Shown here piece by piece: positions 54,043 through 64,000 of a DNA stretch of 64,000 nt; within the stretch, counting starts at the first letter, position 1; each line of letters begins with the position of its first letter. The stretch is from Lophium mytilinum. Taxonomy: Eukaryota > Ascomycota > Dothideomycetes > Mytilinidiales > Mytilinidiaceae. The translations under genes were made by a program, and so were the position numbers. The notes under the pieces are model-generated. The model did not search any database and was not told the origin of the DNA. It saw nothing but the letters and a program-made list of their open reading frames with translations. Location of the stretch: positions 806,001-870,000 of the forward strand of contig MU004181.1 in the NCBI GenBank assembly GCA_010093605.1, given 5' to 3'.

Positions 54043-55553
54043 GAACGAGAGAGTCCAGGTTCTGAATCATCGCGTGCATCATGGCGTCTCCTTCAAGTAA
54101 ACGGCATTGCTGGCGTACACTGGCTACTATGAGCTCATTCTATCCTCCTTCCCCGGTCTGGATGGTGCAACTCATCTCGATCATCTCTCCTCGGCGTGTT
54201 CCCTGGTTTGCGTCGCGTATAGGCGGTGGTGTTCTGGAAATCTTGGTGGCGGGCGTCTATTGTTGTGGTCTGGTCATTCTGCTTTCTTGTACCTTTTTCC
54301 CTCCTTTTCCTTTCCTTTTTTCCTTGTTGTGTTTGTTCATGGATTTCAGTTCATTTTCTGTCTCTTTCTGTCGAGCGACGGGCGTACATGACGTGCATGA
54401 CATTAAATGAGAGCGCGAGACAGTGTAATACTTCACCATGCTTCCCTCGCATGTGCTTGTGATGCGATGATTGATTGGATAGGTTTAGTGATTGGTATTA
54501 CCTGCCAATAGTAAGCTGGCAAGTGGTAAGCTACCTACGCTAGACGGAACTTGTTGGAAGCTCTTCTTGGTATCTCGATTGAGCATACTTCCACCACCAA
54601 TCCGGGACTCACTGCGACGAATTGGCAGTGCACTTGTTGAAGGTGTTTCTGGTGGTCCAAGACGACGCCGTTCTACTCGCAAACGCTGTTGCTAGTACTC
54701 CTCGATCTCCATGTATGTATGAGAGTCTCGTTGCCTCTTCTATGGCGGTGGCCCGGTGTCGCAGCATATCCGATAAAACCAAGGCCTCCGCCGCCCGGGG
54801 AGACTAAGCGGAGAATGTGTGAGTTTTGGGAGGACAATTGATAGTGATATTGAGACACAGATAGCGAGGGGAGAACGCCTGAGTGACAAAGAGAAGGGAA
54901 GGTAAAGAAGAAGCTCGGAACGTGGCAGATAACGGTAGGAATAAGGGGTGAAATGCAGTGCCCGGTCGCTGGCATTCCTTCTATATTCCAAGACACTTAT
55001 GGAGGAACCCTGGATGCGGTAATGAGGTGGCTGAAGAGTGGAATCACGCACCTGATTCGTGCGCGAAGCTAGAGATTAGAATCGAGTGATCAACTGGAGG
55101 CTAGAAATCACTCCTATATCCAGGCCCGAGGAAGGTGTGAGTGGCTTAGGAGGCCTCTCGCTTTTTGGATGCATTCATCGGCGGTGACGGGTTGATACGG
55201 GTAAAGTGACGTGTAAGAGCGAGCTGGTTGAATGCCTCCCGTTTGAAAGAAGATCGAAGGACGCACATTATATCGGGTAAGCTCTGACGATTCATTCGTG
55301 TAGCAAGCGAGTTCTAGTGAATTTGAAATGTAAATGCATTACCGTTGTTCCAGTCCTTCCGAATAATGGATCTGCTTGATCGCCAGCGCCCTTCTTCCAA
55401 TAAAAACATTAAACCACATCCACCAAGTCCACCACGTCCACCACGTCCACCACGTCCACCACGTCCACCACGTCTACCACATCCACCTGCAGAGCTTTGA
55501 ACGCCCTGGACTGCATCGCTGCTCAATGATTAGCTACTTCAGATACTCTCACG
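54043..55553. other. Intergenic downstream of CDC14
   Basis: About 1.5 kb with no supported gene. A 9-bp microsatellite lies at about 55418-55486. Short hydrophobic frames at 54081-54462 have no recognisable content. Confidence 0.5.
55418..55486 (+). repeat. TCCACCACG microsatellite, about seven units
   Basis: Nearly perfect 9-bp units, with variant units at both edges. It gives a His/Val frame on one strand and a Gly/Arg frame on the other, neither a gene. Confidence 0.9.
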
Positions 55554-56322
55554 ATGACTAAAGACGTCAGCAAGGGGCAAGACGATTCTGAGTTGCCACC
55601 TCTCGACGACAGACTGGTTGCATCAGCAGCTGCAAAGCTTAATGCTGCCAATATTCCCTCTGTCCTCTGGGGTAATTCCATGTCAACTATATTTGGCATT
55701 CTAATTATAGTTAATGTACGTACCTTGCGTTAATTTAAGCTAACCAGCTCTAATATGTGTCCAAGGGCATTGCCTTCGTTTTAATAATGATTTTATGGAT
55801 GCTGCCTTTAACACTCTTTAAGGTGCCGGGTTTAAAAAGTGTAAGTTAGAAGATTACAATAGTAATAAGAAACTTTTCTATGCTCTAACCCCTTACGCCC
55901 ATCTCTATATTACTAAATCCGAACGGCTAGGCCTCTATAAAAAATTTGACATTTTATGGCGGCTCCCAAATCTATTGGACGTAGACGGCGAAAGCATAAC
56001 TCTAGCATCTAATCTTAATCAACTACCCGGACTAGATATCCTAGGAAGAAGAGGGCGATACCAGCAGGATCTGCATCCGGTGCGTGTCCCATGCGTCTAT
56101 TAACTAGTTCAGGCCCTGCTTTTGCTTGTAAAGAGAGACCAGAATACGTACGGAGGATACTGGATGAACTGGATCAGTTATATATTAGAATATTGCACCG
56201 AAAACAGCGTCTTCGATGAAAGCCGACTGACTGGGAATTACAAGACGTACATCAACGCTTTCGTTGAGGGCGATCACAAATTGAGAAAGCAGGCTTTTGA
56301 ACGTATTGGCCTCACAGAGTAG
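55554..56322 (+). pseudogene. Decayed member of a conserved fungal family
   Basis: It starts MTKDVSKGQDDSELPP and reads IPSVLWGNSMSTIFGILIIV, then GIAFVL, then DAAFNTL and GFKKCKLEDYN, then a long block with FDILWRLPNLL, LPGLDILGRRGRYQ and YGGYWMNWISYILEY, ending RIGLTE. This order recalls a widespread family of uncharacterised fungal proteins that begin PSVLWGNYLLTIYGVP...DGVAFVV. The blocks lie in different frames with at least two breaks not explained by splicing, so the copy looks dead. The part at 55690-56050 is unusually A/T- and TpA-rich compared with its flanks, as repeat-induced point mutation would leave it. An intron near 56080-56117 (GTGCGT...TTCAG) still looks usable. Confidence 0.6.
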
Positions 56323-56824
56323 TTGGGCCGTAGGTGGGTCCTATATGTCCACCAGTCTCATCTTCAACCTTCTTTAGCCTCAAACGAACGTCGTTCAGTA
56401 TTACCATATCCAACTCATTTTCATATTCATAGCTCCTCACGAAACCATCTAGCCTTCATCTTTACAGAGAATAATGTCGTTGACGACGCAGACATCAGAC
56501 TTCTCCCTGCATTTTGAGGTCATCGCGGATTTAACGCACATAACCCCGTTCGTATTTCGGCTTTGCATGTTCGCTTTTCGCATTCATATGTCGATATTCC
56601 AGAACGGATTTGCGAGTACTTATCTCCGCGTAAGAGAAGATGCAGTCTCAGTTCTAGACATCTATATATCTATTTCGCTTTTGCCACCAAACTCATCTCT
56701 TCAGTATCTTCGTAATAGCCTCCACCCCCTTTTCCGGATCATAAACACATATCCTCAGCACGCCCCCATCCGCTCATTAAGACTAAACCCACCATCAAAG
56801 CCTCCACCAACCCCTCACCCCAAA
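56323..56824. other. Promoter and leader of the MDR gene
   Basis: About 500 bases. The frame of the following gene is open back to 56474, but this part reads like leader, and the ATG at 56825 in a CAAAATG context is preferred. Confidence 0.5.
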
Positions 56825-57943
56825 ATGCCCACCCACAAAGCCCTCCTCCTCTCCTCCCTCACTACCCCCATCTCCCTCCAAACCCTCCCCACCCCCTCCC
56901 CAACCCCAGGCTCCGCCACCCTCCGCGTCCTCGCCGCCGGCCTCCAATCCTACACCCGCGCCATCTTCACCGGCGCCCTCCCCTACCCCCTCGCCCTCCC
57001 CCAAGTCCCCGGCGCCAGCTGCATCGCGCGCGTCCTCGAACCCGGCCCCGACGCCACCGCCCTCCTCCCGGGCCAGCTGGTGTGGGTCGACGCCACCATC
57101 ACCGCGCGCGACGACCGCGACTGCAGCTTCCTGCTCGGGCTGCACGGCGGCGTGAGCGCGGGCAGCCAGAAGCTGATGCGGGAGAGCTGGCGCGACGGGT
57201 GCTACGCGCAGGTCGTGTGCGCGCCGCTGGAGAACTGCTATGCGCTGGACGAGGCGTTGCTTGCGCGGTACAGCGTCGAGGAGCTGGCGGGGCTGTCGAC
57301 GCTGCTGGTGCCGTTTGGGGGGTTAGAGGAGGCTGGGGTGGGCGCGGGGGTGACGGTGGTGGTGGCGCCGGCGACGGGGAAGTTCTCCGGGGGTGCGGTG
57401 GTGGTTGCGTTGGCGATGGGGGCGAGGGTGGTGGCGGCGGGGAGGAGTCCGGAGGGGTTGGAGAGGTTGAAGGGGTTTCCGGGGGCGGGGGAGAGGTTGA
57501 GGACGGTGCGGCTTGTGGGGGATGTGGAGGAGGATGCGGCGGCGTTGTTGCGGGCGACGGGGGGGAAGGGGGCTCAGGTTTATATGGACTTGTCGCCGCC
57601 GGCGGCTGGGAAGGATGGCTCGCCGACGCATGTTGCGGCGTGTTTGAGAGTATTGAAGAGGGGTGGGACGGCGCTATTTATGGGGGGCATCCAGGGGGTG
57701 GTGGAGGTGCCGTATGGGTTGATGATGTTTAAGAATTTGACGGTTAAGGGGAAGTTCATGTATGAGCGTGCGCAGGCGGAGAGGCTGATTAAGATGGTGG
57801 AGTTTGGGAGTTTGAAGATGGGGGAGGCGAGTGGGATGACAGTAGCGGGCACGTTTGGGCTCGAGGACATTGAAGAGGCTTTAGACTTGGCAAGTCAGAG
57901 GACGGGATGGGGAGGAGATGTGGTGCTCGTGCCGAATCCTTAG
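56825..57943 (+). CDS. MDR-superfamily oxidoreductase (zinc-less alcohol dehydrogenase-like)
   Basis: A medium-chain dehydrogenase/reductase that would bind NAD(P)H; the substrate is not predictable. A single exon of 372 residues. The N-terminal GroES-like part contains LPYPLALPQVPGASCIARVL and PGQLVWVDATI. The Rossmann part has VTVVVAPATGKFSGGAVVVA then MGARVVAAGRSPEGLERL, and near the end VEVPYGLMMFKNLTVKGKFM and GLEDIEEALD. The usual catalytic and structural zinc ligands are not evident, which fits quinone-reductase-like or isopropanol-dehydrogenase-like fungal members. The Rossmann glycine motif is changed to APATGKFSGG. Codons end heavily in G or C, giving several long shadow frames, in contrast to the neighbours. 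Confidence 0.8.
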   Translation: MPTHKALLLSSLTTPISLQTLPTPSPTPGSATLRVLAAGLQSYTRAIFTGALPYPLALPQVPGASCIARVLEPGPDATALLPGQLVWVDATITARDDRDCSFLLGLHGGVSAGSQKLMRESWRDGCYAQVVCAPLENCYALDEALLARYSVEELAGLSTLLVPFGGLEEAGVGAGVTVVVAPATGKFSGGAVVVALAMGARVVAAGRSPEGLERLKGFPGAGERLRTVRLVGDVEEDAAALLRATGGKGAQVYMDLSPPAAGKDGSPTHVAACLRVLKRGGTALFMGGIQGVVEVPYGLMMFKNLTVKGKFMYERAQAERLIKMVEFGSLKMGEASGMTVAGTFGLEDIEEALDLASQRTGWGGDVVLVPNP

Positions 57944-58266
57944 GCAGTCATGAAGTGGTGAGATTAGCGCGTGTCGGGGTCAGTGTTCAGGTTCTTCCTA
58001 ACGGGATAATAGTGGAAAGATTGTGTGAAGCTGACCGATGAATGGTGACCGTTAAGGATGCTGGTGCATGACATCCCCCGATGGAAGCGGGATCATTTTC
58101 TCAATATTCGAAATGTTTCCGGCCAGCATTGGATGTAGTTTCCTAGAGGATGGGAGGTAGGCCTTGTACCCAGCCAGCCTGGTAATGCAACGAACTGCAC
58201 TGCGGTAAAGGGACCTGTAATTTCATTACTTTTCTGAACGCTAGCCTTGTCATGCTTTCGATCTCT
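57944..58266. other. Convergent intergenic region
   Basis: 323 bases between two gene 3' ends. Nothing else is seen. Confidence 0.6.
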
Positions 58267-58923
58267 TTACGCTTCCCGCTCCTTTCCCTCGGCAAGCTTC
58301 GTCAACGCGTCCCCATCCACCCTCAATCCTACCCACTCCACCATTCTCTTTGCTCCCAGCGCCTCATAGAACTCTAGGCTCGGCTTGTTCCAATTCAAAC
58401 ACGACCACTCCAACCTCCCGCCTTTTATTCTGACTACCTCCTGCGCCAACTCCCGTATGAGGGCCTTGCCGTACCCCCTCTTCCTGTATTTCGGTTTGAC
58501 AAAGAGGTCCTCGAGGTAAATACCTGGCGCGGCGCGCCAGGTGCTGTAATTGTGGAAGTATAACGCCATACCTGCGACCTCGCCTTCGGGCGCTGTAAGG
58601 AGCAGCGTATTCGCGTAACCTCCAAATGTTTGTAGACGGGGTGCGCTGTCTTCATGCAGTTCCTTGCAGTCATGCGTGTGGTGGGGACAGGGCAAGGTAG
58701 GCGATTGTCGGAGAACGCGAGATGGGGCAAACGAGAGCGTGCGCGCGAGCGACTCTTCTGTCGCTAATACAGAAGATGTCTCGTTTTCATAGGCAGCGAG
58801 CTCGTGAATGAGAGCCAGAATGGTGGGGACATCTGGGGCTAAGGTTAGCGAATATTGCGGTAGACTTGAGCAGGATGGAGGACCTTCGCGTGTCGCAAGG
58901 TGGATTGTCGCCGCAGTAGCCAT
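58267..58923 (-). CDS. GNAT acetyltransferase, diamine acetyltransferase-like
   Basis: An acetyl-CoA-dependent N-acetyltransferase; the layout is like the small SSAT/Paa-type enzymes that acetylate polyamines or related amines. Two exons are proposed, 58923-58884 and 58832-58267, giving 201 residues. The 51-nt intron has GTCCTC...CAG ends with a CGCTAAC branch point. Splicing yields LATREDVPTILALIHELAAYE, the family's usual N-terminus. Without splicing the frame also stays open (218 residues) but carries a foreign-looking insertion. Seen: GGYANTLLLTAPEGEVAGMA, the acetyl-CoA loop YRKRGYGKALI in IYLEDLFVKPKYRKRGYGK, and WNKPSLEFYEALGA. A Cys/His-rich insertion (PCPHHTHDCKELHE) sits in the middle. 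Confidence 0.85.
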   Translation of the reverse strand: MATAATIHLATREGPPSCSSLPQYSLTLAPDVPTILALIHELAAYENETSSVLATEESLARTLSFAPSRVLRQSPTLPCPHHTHDCKELHEDSAPRLQTFGGYANTLLLTAPEGEVAGMALYFHNYSTWRAAPGIYLEDLFVKPKYRKRGYGKALIRELAQEVVRIKGGRLEWSCLNWNKPSLEFYEALGAKRMVEWVGLRVDGDALTKLAEGKEREA

Positions 58924-59267
58924 TGCTTAGAATGGGATGGATCGAAGACTATTGAGGAGGTGGAGGTTGAGAGGGAATTCCAAATGGTGGAAGACCTTAC
59001 AAAACACACTTCGCGCACGCCCTATGAGGTCGAATGACGACCAAAGGTGGGTGCTTACATACCAACGGCACCAGCCGATTGGATGCAGACGAGACAGCTG
59101 CAAACACCAAAAACACGCGAAGCTAGTGTCCGCTGGAGAGTTGGTAAAATATATCAGCCACGCGAAGAAGTGGCAAAACACTCTAGCCAGACTGCTGAGT
59201 GTTTAGCTGGTTCTTAAATGCTGTACTCTCCGAAGAGTCTCTCCAAACCTAGCAGAGCTTAATCGTT
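58924..59267. other. Intergenic region
   Basis: 344 bases. Upstream of the acetyltransferase and downstream of the LYR-like gene. Nothing else is seen. Confidence 0.6.
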
Positions 59268-60569
59268 CTATTGCGAATCTTTGTGCTGCAAGTTTCCGTT
59301 GTTCTGCAAAGGTTCGACGTTTCTCGGAGGCATCGGTAATCTTCCGCGTTCATCGACACCGGAAAACAAGAGGTCGGCCTCGACGGGATCAGTCCATACT
59401 CTTCGAAGACGCTCCTTTGCGGCCACAGAACCCCACACAACAGTCCACCTATTCAAGCTCGACTCCCAGACAAGCTTGCAGCAGAGTTGGGCAATACCAT
59501 GGTACAATCTCTGCATGAACCGAGGCGTGATGCGGTTGCGGCTCGTATAGTCTCTCGCATCGGTCGCAGTAGACTTCGGTGGATAGAGGCTATGCAGTAG
59601 ACGATTTTTAGCCTGATCCAGATCGGAGGCTGGGCCTGATTGTTCCAAGAGATGCAATGGTATCTCCGAGCTGAGGTCCGTGTTCGCGCCCTCTGGACGC
59701 ACAGTTCCTATTGAGCGTAGCGAGACCGGCTCCCACTTTATGTCACCAAGAGCAAGGCCGTGGAGTCTATCCCATTCTTGCTCTGGCAGTGGCGGCAGCA
59801 TCCTTTCCATAGCATACTTATACCAGTTTCTGACCATGTTCTTGGCACGTTTGACAGGCATGGGACGGCCCCAGCTGTTCGTGGTCGGCGCAATCAACGA
59901 GACTGACCTCAGAGCATGCCGGGGATTGCTTCGTGGCCGGTATTGACCGTTGGCCTGTATCACTGCCTCCAATTGCGGGTATTCCTTGGAGATTCTAATT
60001 TGAGCCTTGTCGCCTGATTTGCCCCTTGGAGCATCGAAGAATGAAAGCACCCTGCTGTCGTCATGGTAGAGCTCTTGCAGGGGCTTCTTGTTGTTTGCGG
60101 GAGTCTCTTTCAAAATGGCTCCAAGAGCATCCGAACTCTCTGGGATCGCAGGCTGAAGGAGAGGTTGTATCAACTCATGGCGCCGTCTCCCCGTCCGGCC
60201 ATATGCAGCAAGCAAAACTTTCCGAAGAGGGCGGTGTTCGCCATTGTTAGCTTGCCGAAGCAGCGAGAGAGCCTGGCGACCCTTTCGAAGTTTCTCTGAC
60301 GCTCTAAGGTCGATGTTGGCCGCGAGGAGCCGTTGCTTGGGTTTTTCGTTGATCTCCCTGAACGGCCGTGAAGCCTTGTCAATGGGCTGGTAGGATCGAA
60401 AGCGCCATAGGATGAAACGGTGGAAGTACTCGCGGGCAGTCTGGTCGGGCAGATAGGACGCTTCGCGGAGGAGGGCGCGACAGAGCTGGGTCGGCGAGAG
60501 GTGCTCGTTTGGGGGGGTGCCACGAATTTTGCGGGATGTAGCGGAGAGCAGCCGTGCGGTGGGCAGCAT
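59268..60569 (-). CDS. LYR-like (Complex1_LYR type) protein
   Basis: A single exon of 433 residues. The N-terminus (MLPTARLLSATSRKIRG) is basic and Ser-rich, as in mitochondrial targeting signals. Residues 24-62 read LSPTQLCRALLREASYLPDQ, then AREYFHRFILWRFR, the pattern of LYR-motif helices that bind acyl carrier protein in mitochondria, with Cys in place of the Tyr. The long remainder is basic and rich in Arg, with NRITPRFMQRLYHGIAQLC and WVV-type blocks near the end. I recall uncharacterised fungal LYR proteins of this length, probably acting in mitochondrial assembly, but the client is unknown. It is divergent from the APSES gene with about 480 bases between starts. Confidence 0.75.
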   Translation of the reverse strand: MLPTARLLSATSRKIRGTPPNEHLSPTQLCRALLREASYLPDQTAREYFHRFILWRFRSYQPIDKASRPFREINEKPKQRLLAANIDLRASEKLRKGRQALSLLRQANNGEHRPLRKVLLAAYGRTGRRRHELIQPLLQPAIPESSDALGAILKETPANNKKPLQELYHDDSRVLSFFDAPRGKSGDKAQIRISKEYPQLEAVIQANGQYRPRSNPRHALRSVSLIAPTTNSWGRPMPVKRAKNMVRNWYKYAMERMLPPLPEQEWDRLHGLALGDIKWEPVSLRSIGTVRPEGANTDLSSEIPLHLLEQSGPASDLDQAKNRLLHSLYPPKSTATDARDYTSRNRITPRFMQRLYHGIAQLCCKLVWESSLNRWTVVWGSVAAKERLRRVWTDPVEADLLFSGVDERGRLPMPPRNVEPLQNNGNLQHKDSQ

Positions 60570-61050
60570 GAGTGGACAGTACGGCGGACGGGCTTACGGC
60601 AGAGCCATAGACGCGTGTGGAGCGCAAATAGACCCGAGATAGCACGCTGTATGCCGTTTGGAAGGGTGATGTAGGGGCACTTAGCGGTGGATTTATTTGG
60701 GCCACGCTCCGAACTTTGGTTCTTCGGCCCACGACGCGAACCGGGCACGTCCAACCTGAAAGACGTCTTCTTCAACACCACGCCCCCATCACCACTCCCG
60801 CTACCCATCCCGTCTTCGCGCACCCTCTCCCGCCCGTGTCTCGGCCCCCGCAAACGTCTCCGCCGTGGAAATCGTGCTCGTGCCTGTCGCACCACTCACA
60901 TTCCCATCCCGACACCCCTCACAGGCTCGCGCCATGCGCTGAGCGTCTCCCGCCTACCGACTCACCGCGTTCTCCGTTCGCTGCACTATGCAAGTTGCGC
61001 GCTCGTCCTTGGCATCCTCGTTCCCCTCGGGCTCTCCCTCGCAGTCCGCC
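60570..61050. other. Divergent promoter, LYR-like gene and APSES factor
   Basis: 480 bases. The APSES frame stays open upstream to 60988, so the leader length is uncertain. Other frames here are chance. Confidence 0.55.
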
Positions 61051-63721
61051 ATGTACAGCAACTCTCCGCACCAGATGATGGTGCAACCCTCGCCATTTAG
61101 GAGTTTTGGTGACTCCAATGGCTACACCCACCCCATGGAGAAGCCGCAGATATACACAGTAAGCCACTCCCGCGCACGCTTCGTTCTCTGCTAATCTGGC
61201 TGCTAAGGCCGTGTATTCGGGCGTCTCCGTCTACGAAATGGAAATCAACCGCGTGGCCGTCATGCGCCGGCGCTCCGACTCCTGGCTGAATGCCACCCAG
61301 ATTCTGAAGGTGGCCGGCGTGGACAAGGGCAAGCGCACGAAAGTTCTGGAAAAGGAGATTCTCACTGGCGAACACGAAAAGGTGCAAGGTGGCTACGGGA
61401 AGTACCAAGGCACGTGGATAAACTACCGCCGCGGGAGGGAGTTCTGTCGCCAGTATGGAGTCGAAGATATCCTTAGGCCGCTGCTGGACTACGACATGAG
61501 TGCCGACGGAAGCGCTGGCCAGGGCATCGATACACCAACAAAGGAGCAAGCCATGGCAGCAAATCGAAAGAGATTCTACACAGCCAGCATGGATGGTCGC
61601 AACTCTACCCAAAACGTCGGCGGCACCTTTTTCTCAAACATCTCCTCAACAGCGACCAGCGCACTCGCTGCTATGAACAAAGTCGCACGTATGAACTCTC
61701 CCGCACCACGACCTTCGAGTTCGTCCCAGCGGAGATCCATGGGAAGGCCGTCGCAAGCACCTGTGGGCAGCCAAGAATCATTTCGGGGAAGCCAACAGAG
61801 CGCTCCAAGTCTTGCTTCTGAGCGGAGCTTTGGTGCGAACGGCACTGGCGATTCGGCCTATGCCACTCAGCGCTTCAGTGGAGACTACGATGGACCTACC
61901 GACTCCCAAGAACCACCCCGGAAAAGGATGCGGCCATCTCAGGAGGAGTCCTATTCCCAGCCAAACGGGGCCGAAGTCTCCATGCGCGAGGGAACGCCCA
62001 CCGAGCCTAGTGACTCTTTCATTTACCACCAGCCAGGACAGCATCTGACCACCGCCGACGGAGAAGTGCCCACTGCTCTAGCTCCACTCCCACCGCCTAG
62101 TGACGAAAGATCGGAACTGAAGCAGGCTATGTTGACTGATCTCTTTGCCGATCAGTCCAGGACCGATTTCTCAAACCATCCTGCCATCAAAGAGCTGTCT
62201 GGTTCTGATTTAGACATGCCTATTGATAATACCGCAAATACGGCATTACACTGGGCTGCTACTCTAGCTCGCGTGTCGCTTATGCGACTGCTTGTCTCCA
62301 AGGGCGCCAACATGTTCAGGGGCAATGCTGCTGGCCAGACCCCGCTCATGAGCGCTGTCCTGGTAAACAACAGTCTTGACCACAATAGCTTTCCTGAAAC
62401 GCTGGAAATTCTAGCACCTCTCATAGAGTTGAGAGACGCTCAAGGCCGAACTATTCTCCATCATATTGCCGTCACATGTGCCATCAAGGGTCGCGCTGCA
62501 TCAAGCAAGTACTACCTCGAAGCGCTTCTGGAATACCTCGTCCGAAGTAATACCGGTTCAAACAGTCAGTCAAACTCTTTCGACGGGAGCGGCAATTTAA
62601 CAACGAAGCCAATAGGCCTGATGAGATTCATGCAAGAAATGGTCAATGCCAGAGACAAAGGCGGTAACACAGCCCTGAATCTTGTAGCACGCATCGGGAA
62701 TCGTAGTATCATCTCGCAATTGATGGAAGTCCAGGCGGACCCCACGATACCGAATTACAAGGGCATGAGACCTATTGACTTTGGCGTGGGAAGCGAACTG
62801 GAACGCCCAGATCCGCCGTCCATGAGCCAGATGAGTTCGCCAAGCAAAAGCAAGGCACCATTGAGTAAGGTTGAGGAAACGAGCAGAGAGATGCTACCGC
62901 GTAAGTACTCCCTGAACCATGTACCACTTGATTGCCAGGCTCTCTTTGAGCGACTCTCCACAGAGACTGAAATACTAACATTCATCGCAGTCTTTCAATC
63001 CTTCCTTTCGCAAGCATCGACTCAATACAACCAAGAATCTCGACTAAAACAAGACGCCATAGACCGCTTGAACGAATCTATAGCGCAACAATCCGCGCTA
63101 CAGAAATCCGAATCGCTCCACCTCGACAACCTCCGCCAGAATCTGCGTGCTCGAACTGATCGCTCCCAACGAATAGTAAACCTCCGGCGCTGGGTAGATG
63201 CACAGCGACGCATGCTCATTCTCGCCGACCCTGCGGGCTTGCAGGGTGCTAACAAGATCCGGGTGGGCGACGCAGACGATCAGGGCGCGGGCGTCTCTAT
63301 CCGTCTCGAAGCCCTACCTGAGACGGCGAAGAGCGCGAGTAGGAGTTTGAATCTTCCGCCGTCATCGTCAACCGACTTTCTCAAGATCCCGCCGCTGCCA
63401 CTAGATGCGTCTAACATGTCTGCCGAGCAACATAACTACCTCTCTCGCTTACCAAGCGCGGCTGTGCTCCGCAGTAAACTGGAATTATATGTCGAAAACA
63501 ATTCCAGTCTCGCTGAGCGCAGCAAAAACCTGAAGAGAACGAACGGCGAGCTGGGGGTTACGTATCGCAAAGTTGTGTCGCTGTGCGCCGGCGTCGCAGT
63601 GGCAGATGTAGACGCAAAACTGACCTCGCTGATTGCAGCCATTGAGAGCGAGGAGGGCGACGCGATTGATCTGGGGCGCGTGAAGGAGTTTTTGAGGAAA
63701 GTTGAAGGGGTTGAAGGCTAA
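61051..63721 (+). CDS. APSES/ankyrin transcription factor (MBF, Mbp1/Res-like)
   Basis: The DNA-binding subunit of the MBF-type complex that drives G1/S genes through MCB sites. Exons are 61051-61158 and 61208-63721. A second intron, 62901-62990 (GTAAGT, branch ACTAACA, CGCAG), is likely; it is in frame, so the protein is 843 residues if removed and 873 if not. The APSES domain (about 40-140) has VYEMEINRVAVMRRRSDSWL, NATQILKVAGVDKGKRTKVL and the GGYGKYQGTWI loop. A Ser-rich disordered linker follows, with a basic patch PRKRMRP. Ankyrin repeats lie at about 375-565 (NTALHWAATLARVSLMRLLV, DAQGRTILHHIAV, GGNTALNLVARIGN). A coiled-coil C-terminus lies from about 620 on. An upstream ATG at 60988 would add 21 residues. 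Confidence 0.92.
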
Positions 63722-64000
63722 TCATGCCTCAGTTTCTCCACTCGATTCGATGCGCTTTTGTCTCGGATGTATCGCTCCGTGCTCCGTGAGCTGCAACGGG
63801 TAGGCTGGTTCTGTGTTATGATCCTTTTGTTGCTTTGTTCGTGGGGGGCAGGATCTGCTCCTTTGGATATCCAGGGCTTGCATACTGGCGTTCACTGCTG
63901 CGTTCCATTTTGTGGGATTGCCTTGGTTGTACGGGTTTATGACTACTTCTCTAATGTCTTTATTTCCTGCGATCCACTAACGACTGCTTGGATCTGAATG

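Noticed and set aside
57082-57732. 216-codon Gly-rich frame
   Set aside because: A shadow of the MDR gene caused by its G-rich codons.

Overview
The window looks like nuclear DNA from a filamentous ascomycete (Pezizomycotina; the class is not resolved, Dothideomycetes-like is a guess). The genes carry short 45-75 nt introns with CTAAC-type branch points, lie on both strands, and include a FacB/CAT8-type acetate regulator, SGF29, KTI12, CDC14, an Arf6-type GTPase and an APSES/ankyrin cell-cycle factor. No ribosomal RNA, tRNA or CRISPR array was recognised.

Layout. 1-12 kb: the start of a PIF1-like helicase gene, a membrane protein, a coiled-coil protein, an orphan Q/P-rich protein, then a repeat-rich stretch (151-bp tandem duplication, GAGAAGAAG microsatellite, degenerate ~105-bp tandem array) that runs up to the 3' end of mannose-6-phosphate isomerase. 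One MPI intron carries a copy of the same dispersed repeat. 12-20 kb: SGF29, Arf6-type GTPase, a 732-bp Mutator-like MITE with ~295-bp inverted ends and a perfect 9-bp target duplication, a family 8 glycosyltransferase and a mitochondrial carrier with a 10-nt microexon. 20.8-33.8 kb: three complete, divergent Argonaute genes in tandem on the + strand, with two Argonaute-derived relics between the second and third. 34-40 kb: an intrinsically disordered protein and a 3.3-kb gene-poor stretch of paired CACGTG/TATA modules that also occur at 3.5-4.6 kb. 41-64 kb: mostly ordinary housekeeping and regulatory genes (KTI12, FacB, SET methyltransferase, CDC14, a decayed family member, an MDR oxidoreductase, a GNAT acetyltransferase, a LYR-like protein, an APSES factor).

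The most striking content is the Argonaute cluster. All three proteins keep ArgoN, ArgoL1, PAZ, MID and PIWI regions and a complete D-E-D-D slicer tetrad. The first two begin with a CCHC zinc knuckle, a domain not normally fused to Argonautes. All three replace a conserved glutamine of the guide 5'-end pocket by Ile or Val. Shared intron positions show that they are paralogues, yet their sequences have diverged widely, so this looks like an old local expansion of RNA-silencing genes. Two loci 32 kb apart (3.5-4.6 kb and 36.6-38.5 kb, the latter just beyond the cluster) share a layout of promoter-like modules pointing toward each other. Convergent transcription there, if real, could make double-stranded RNA. 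That link is inference only.
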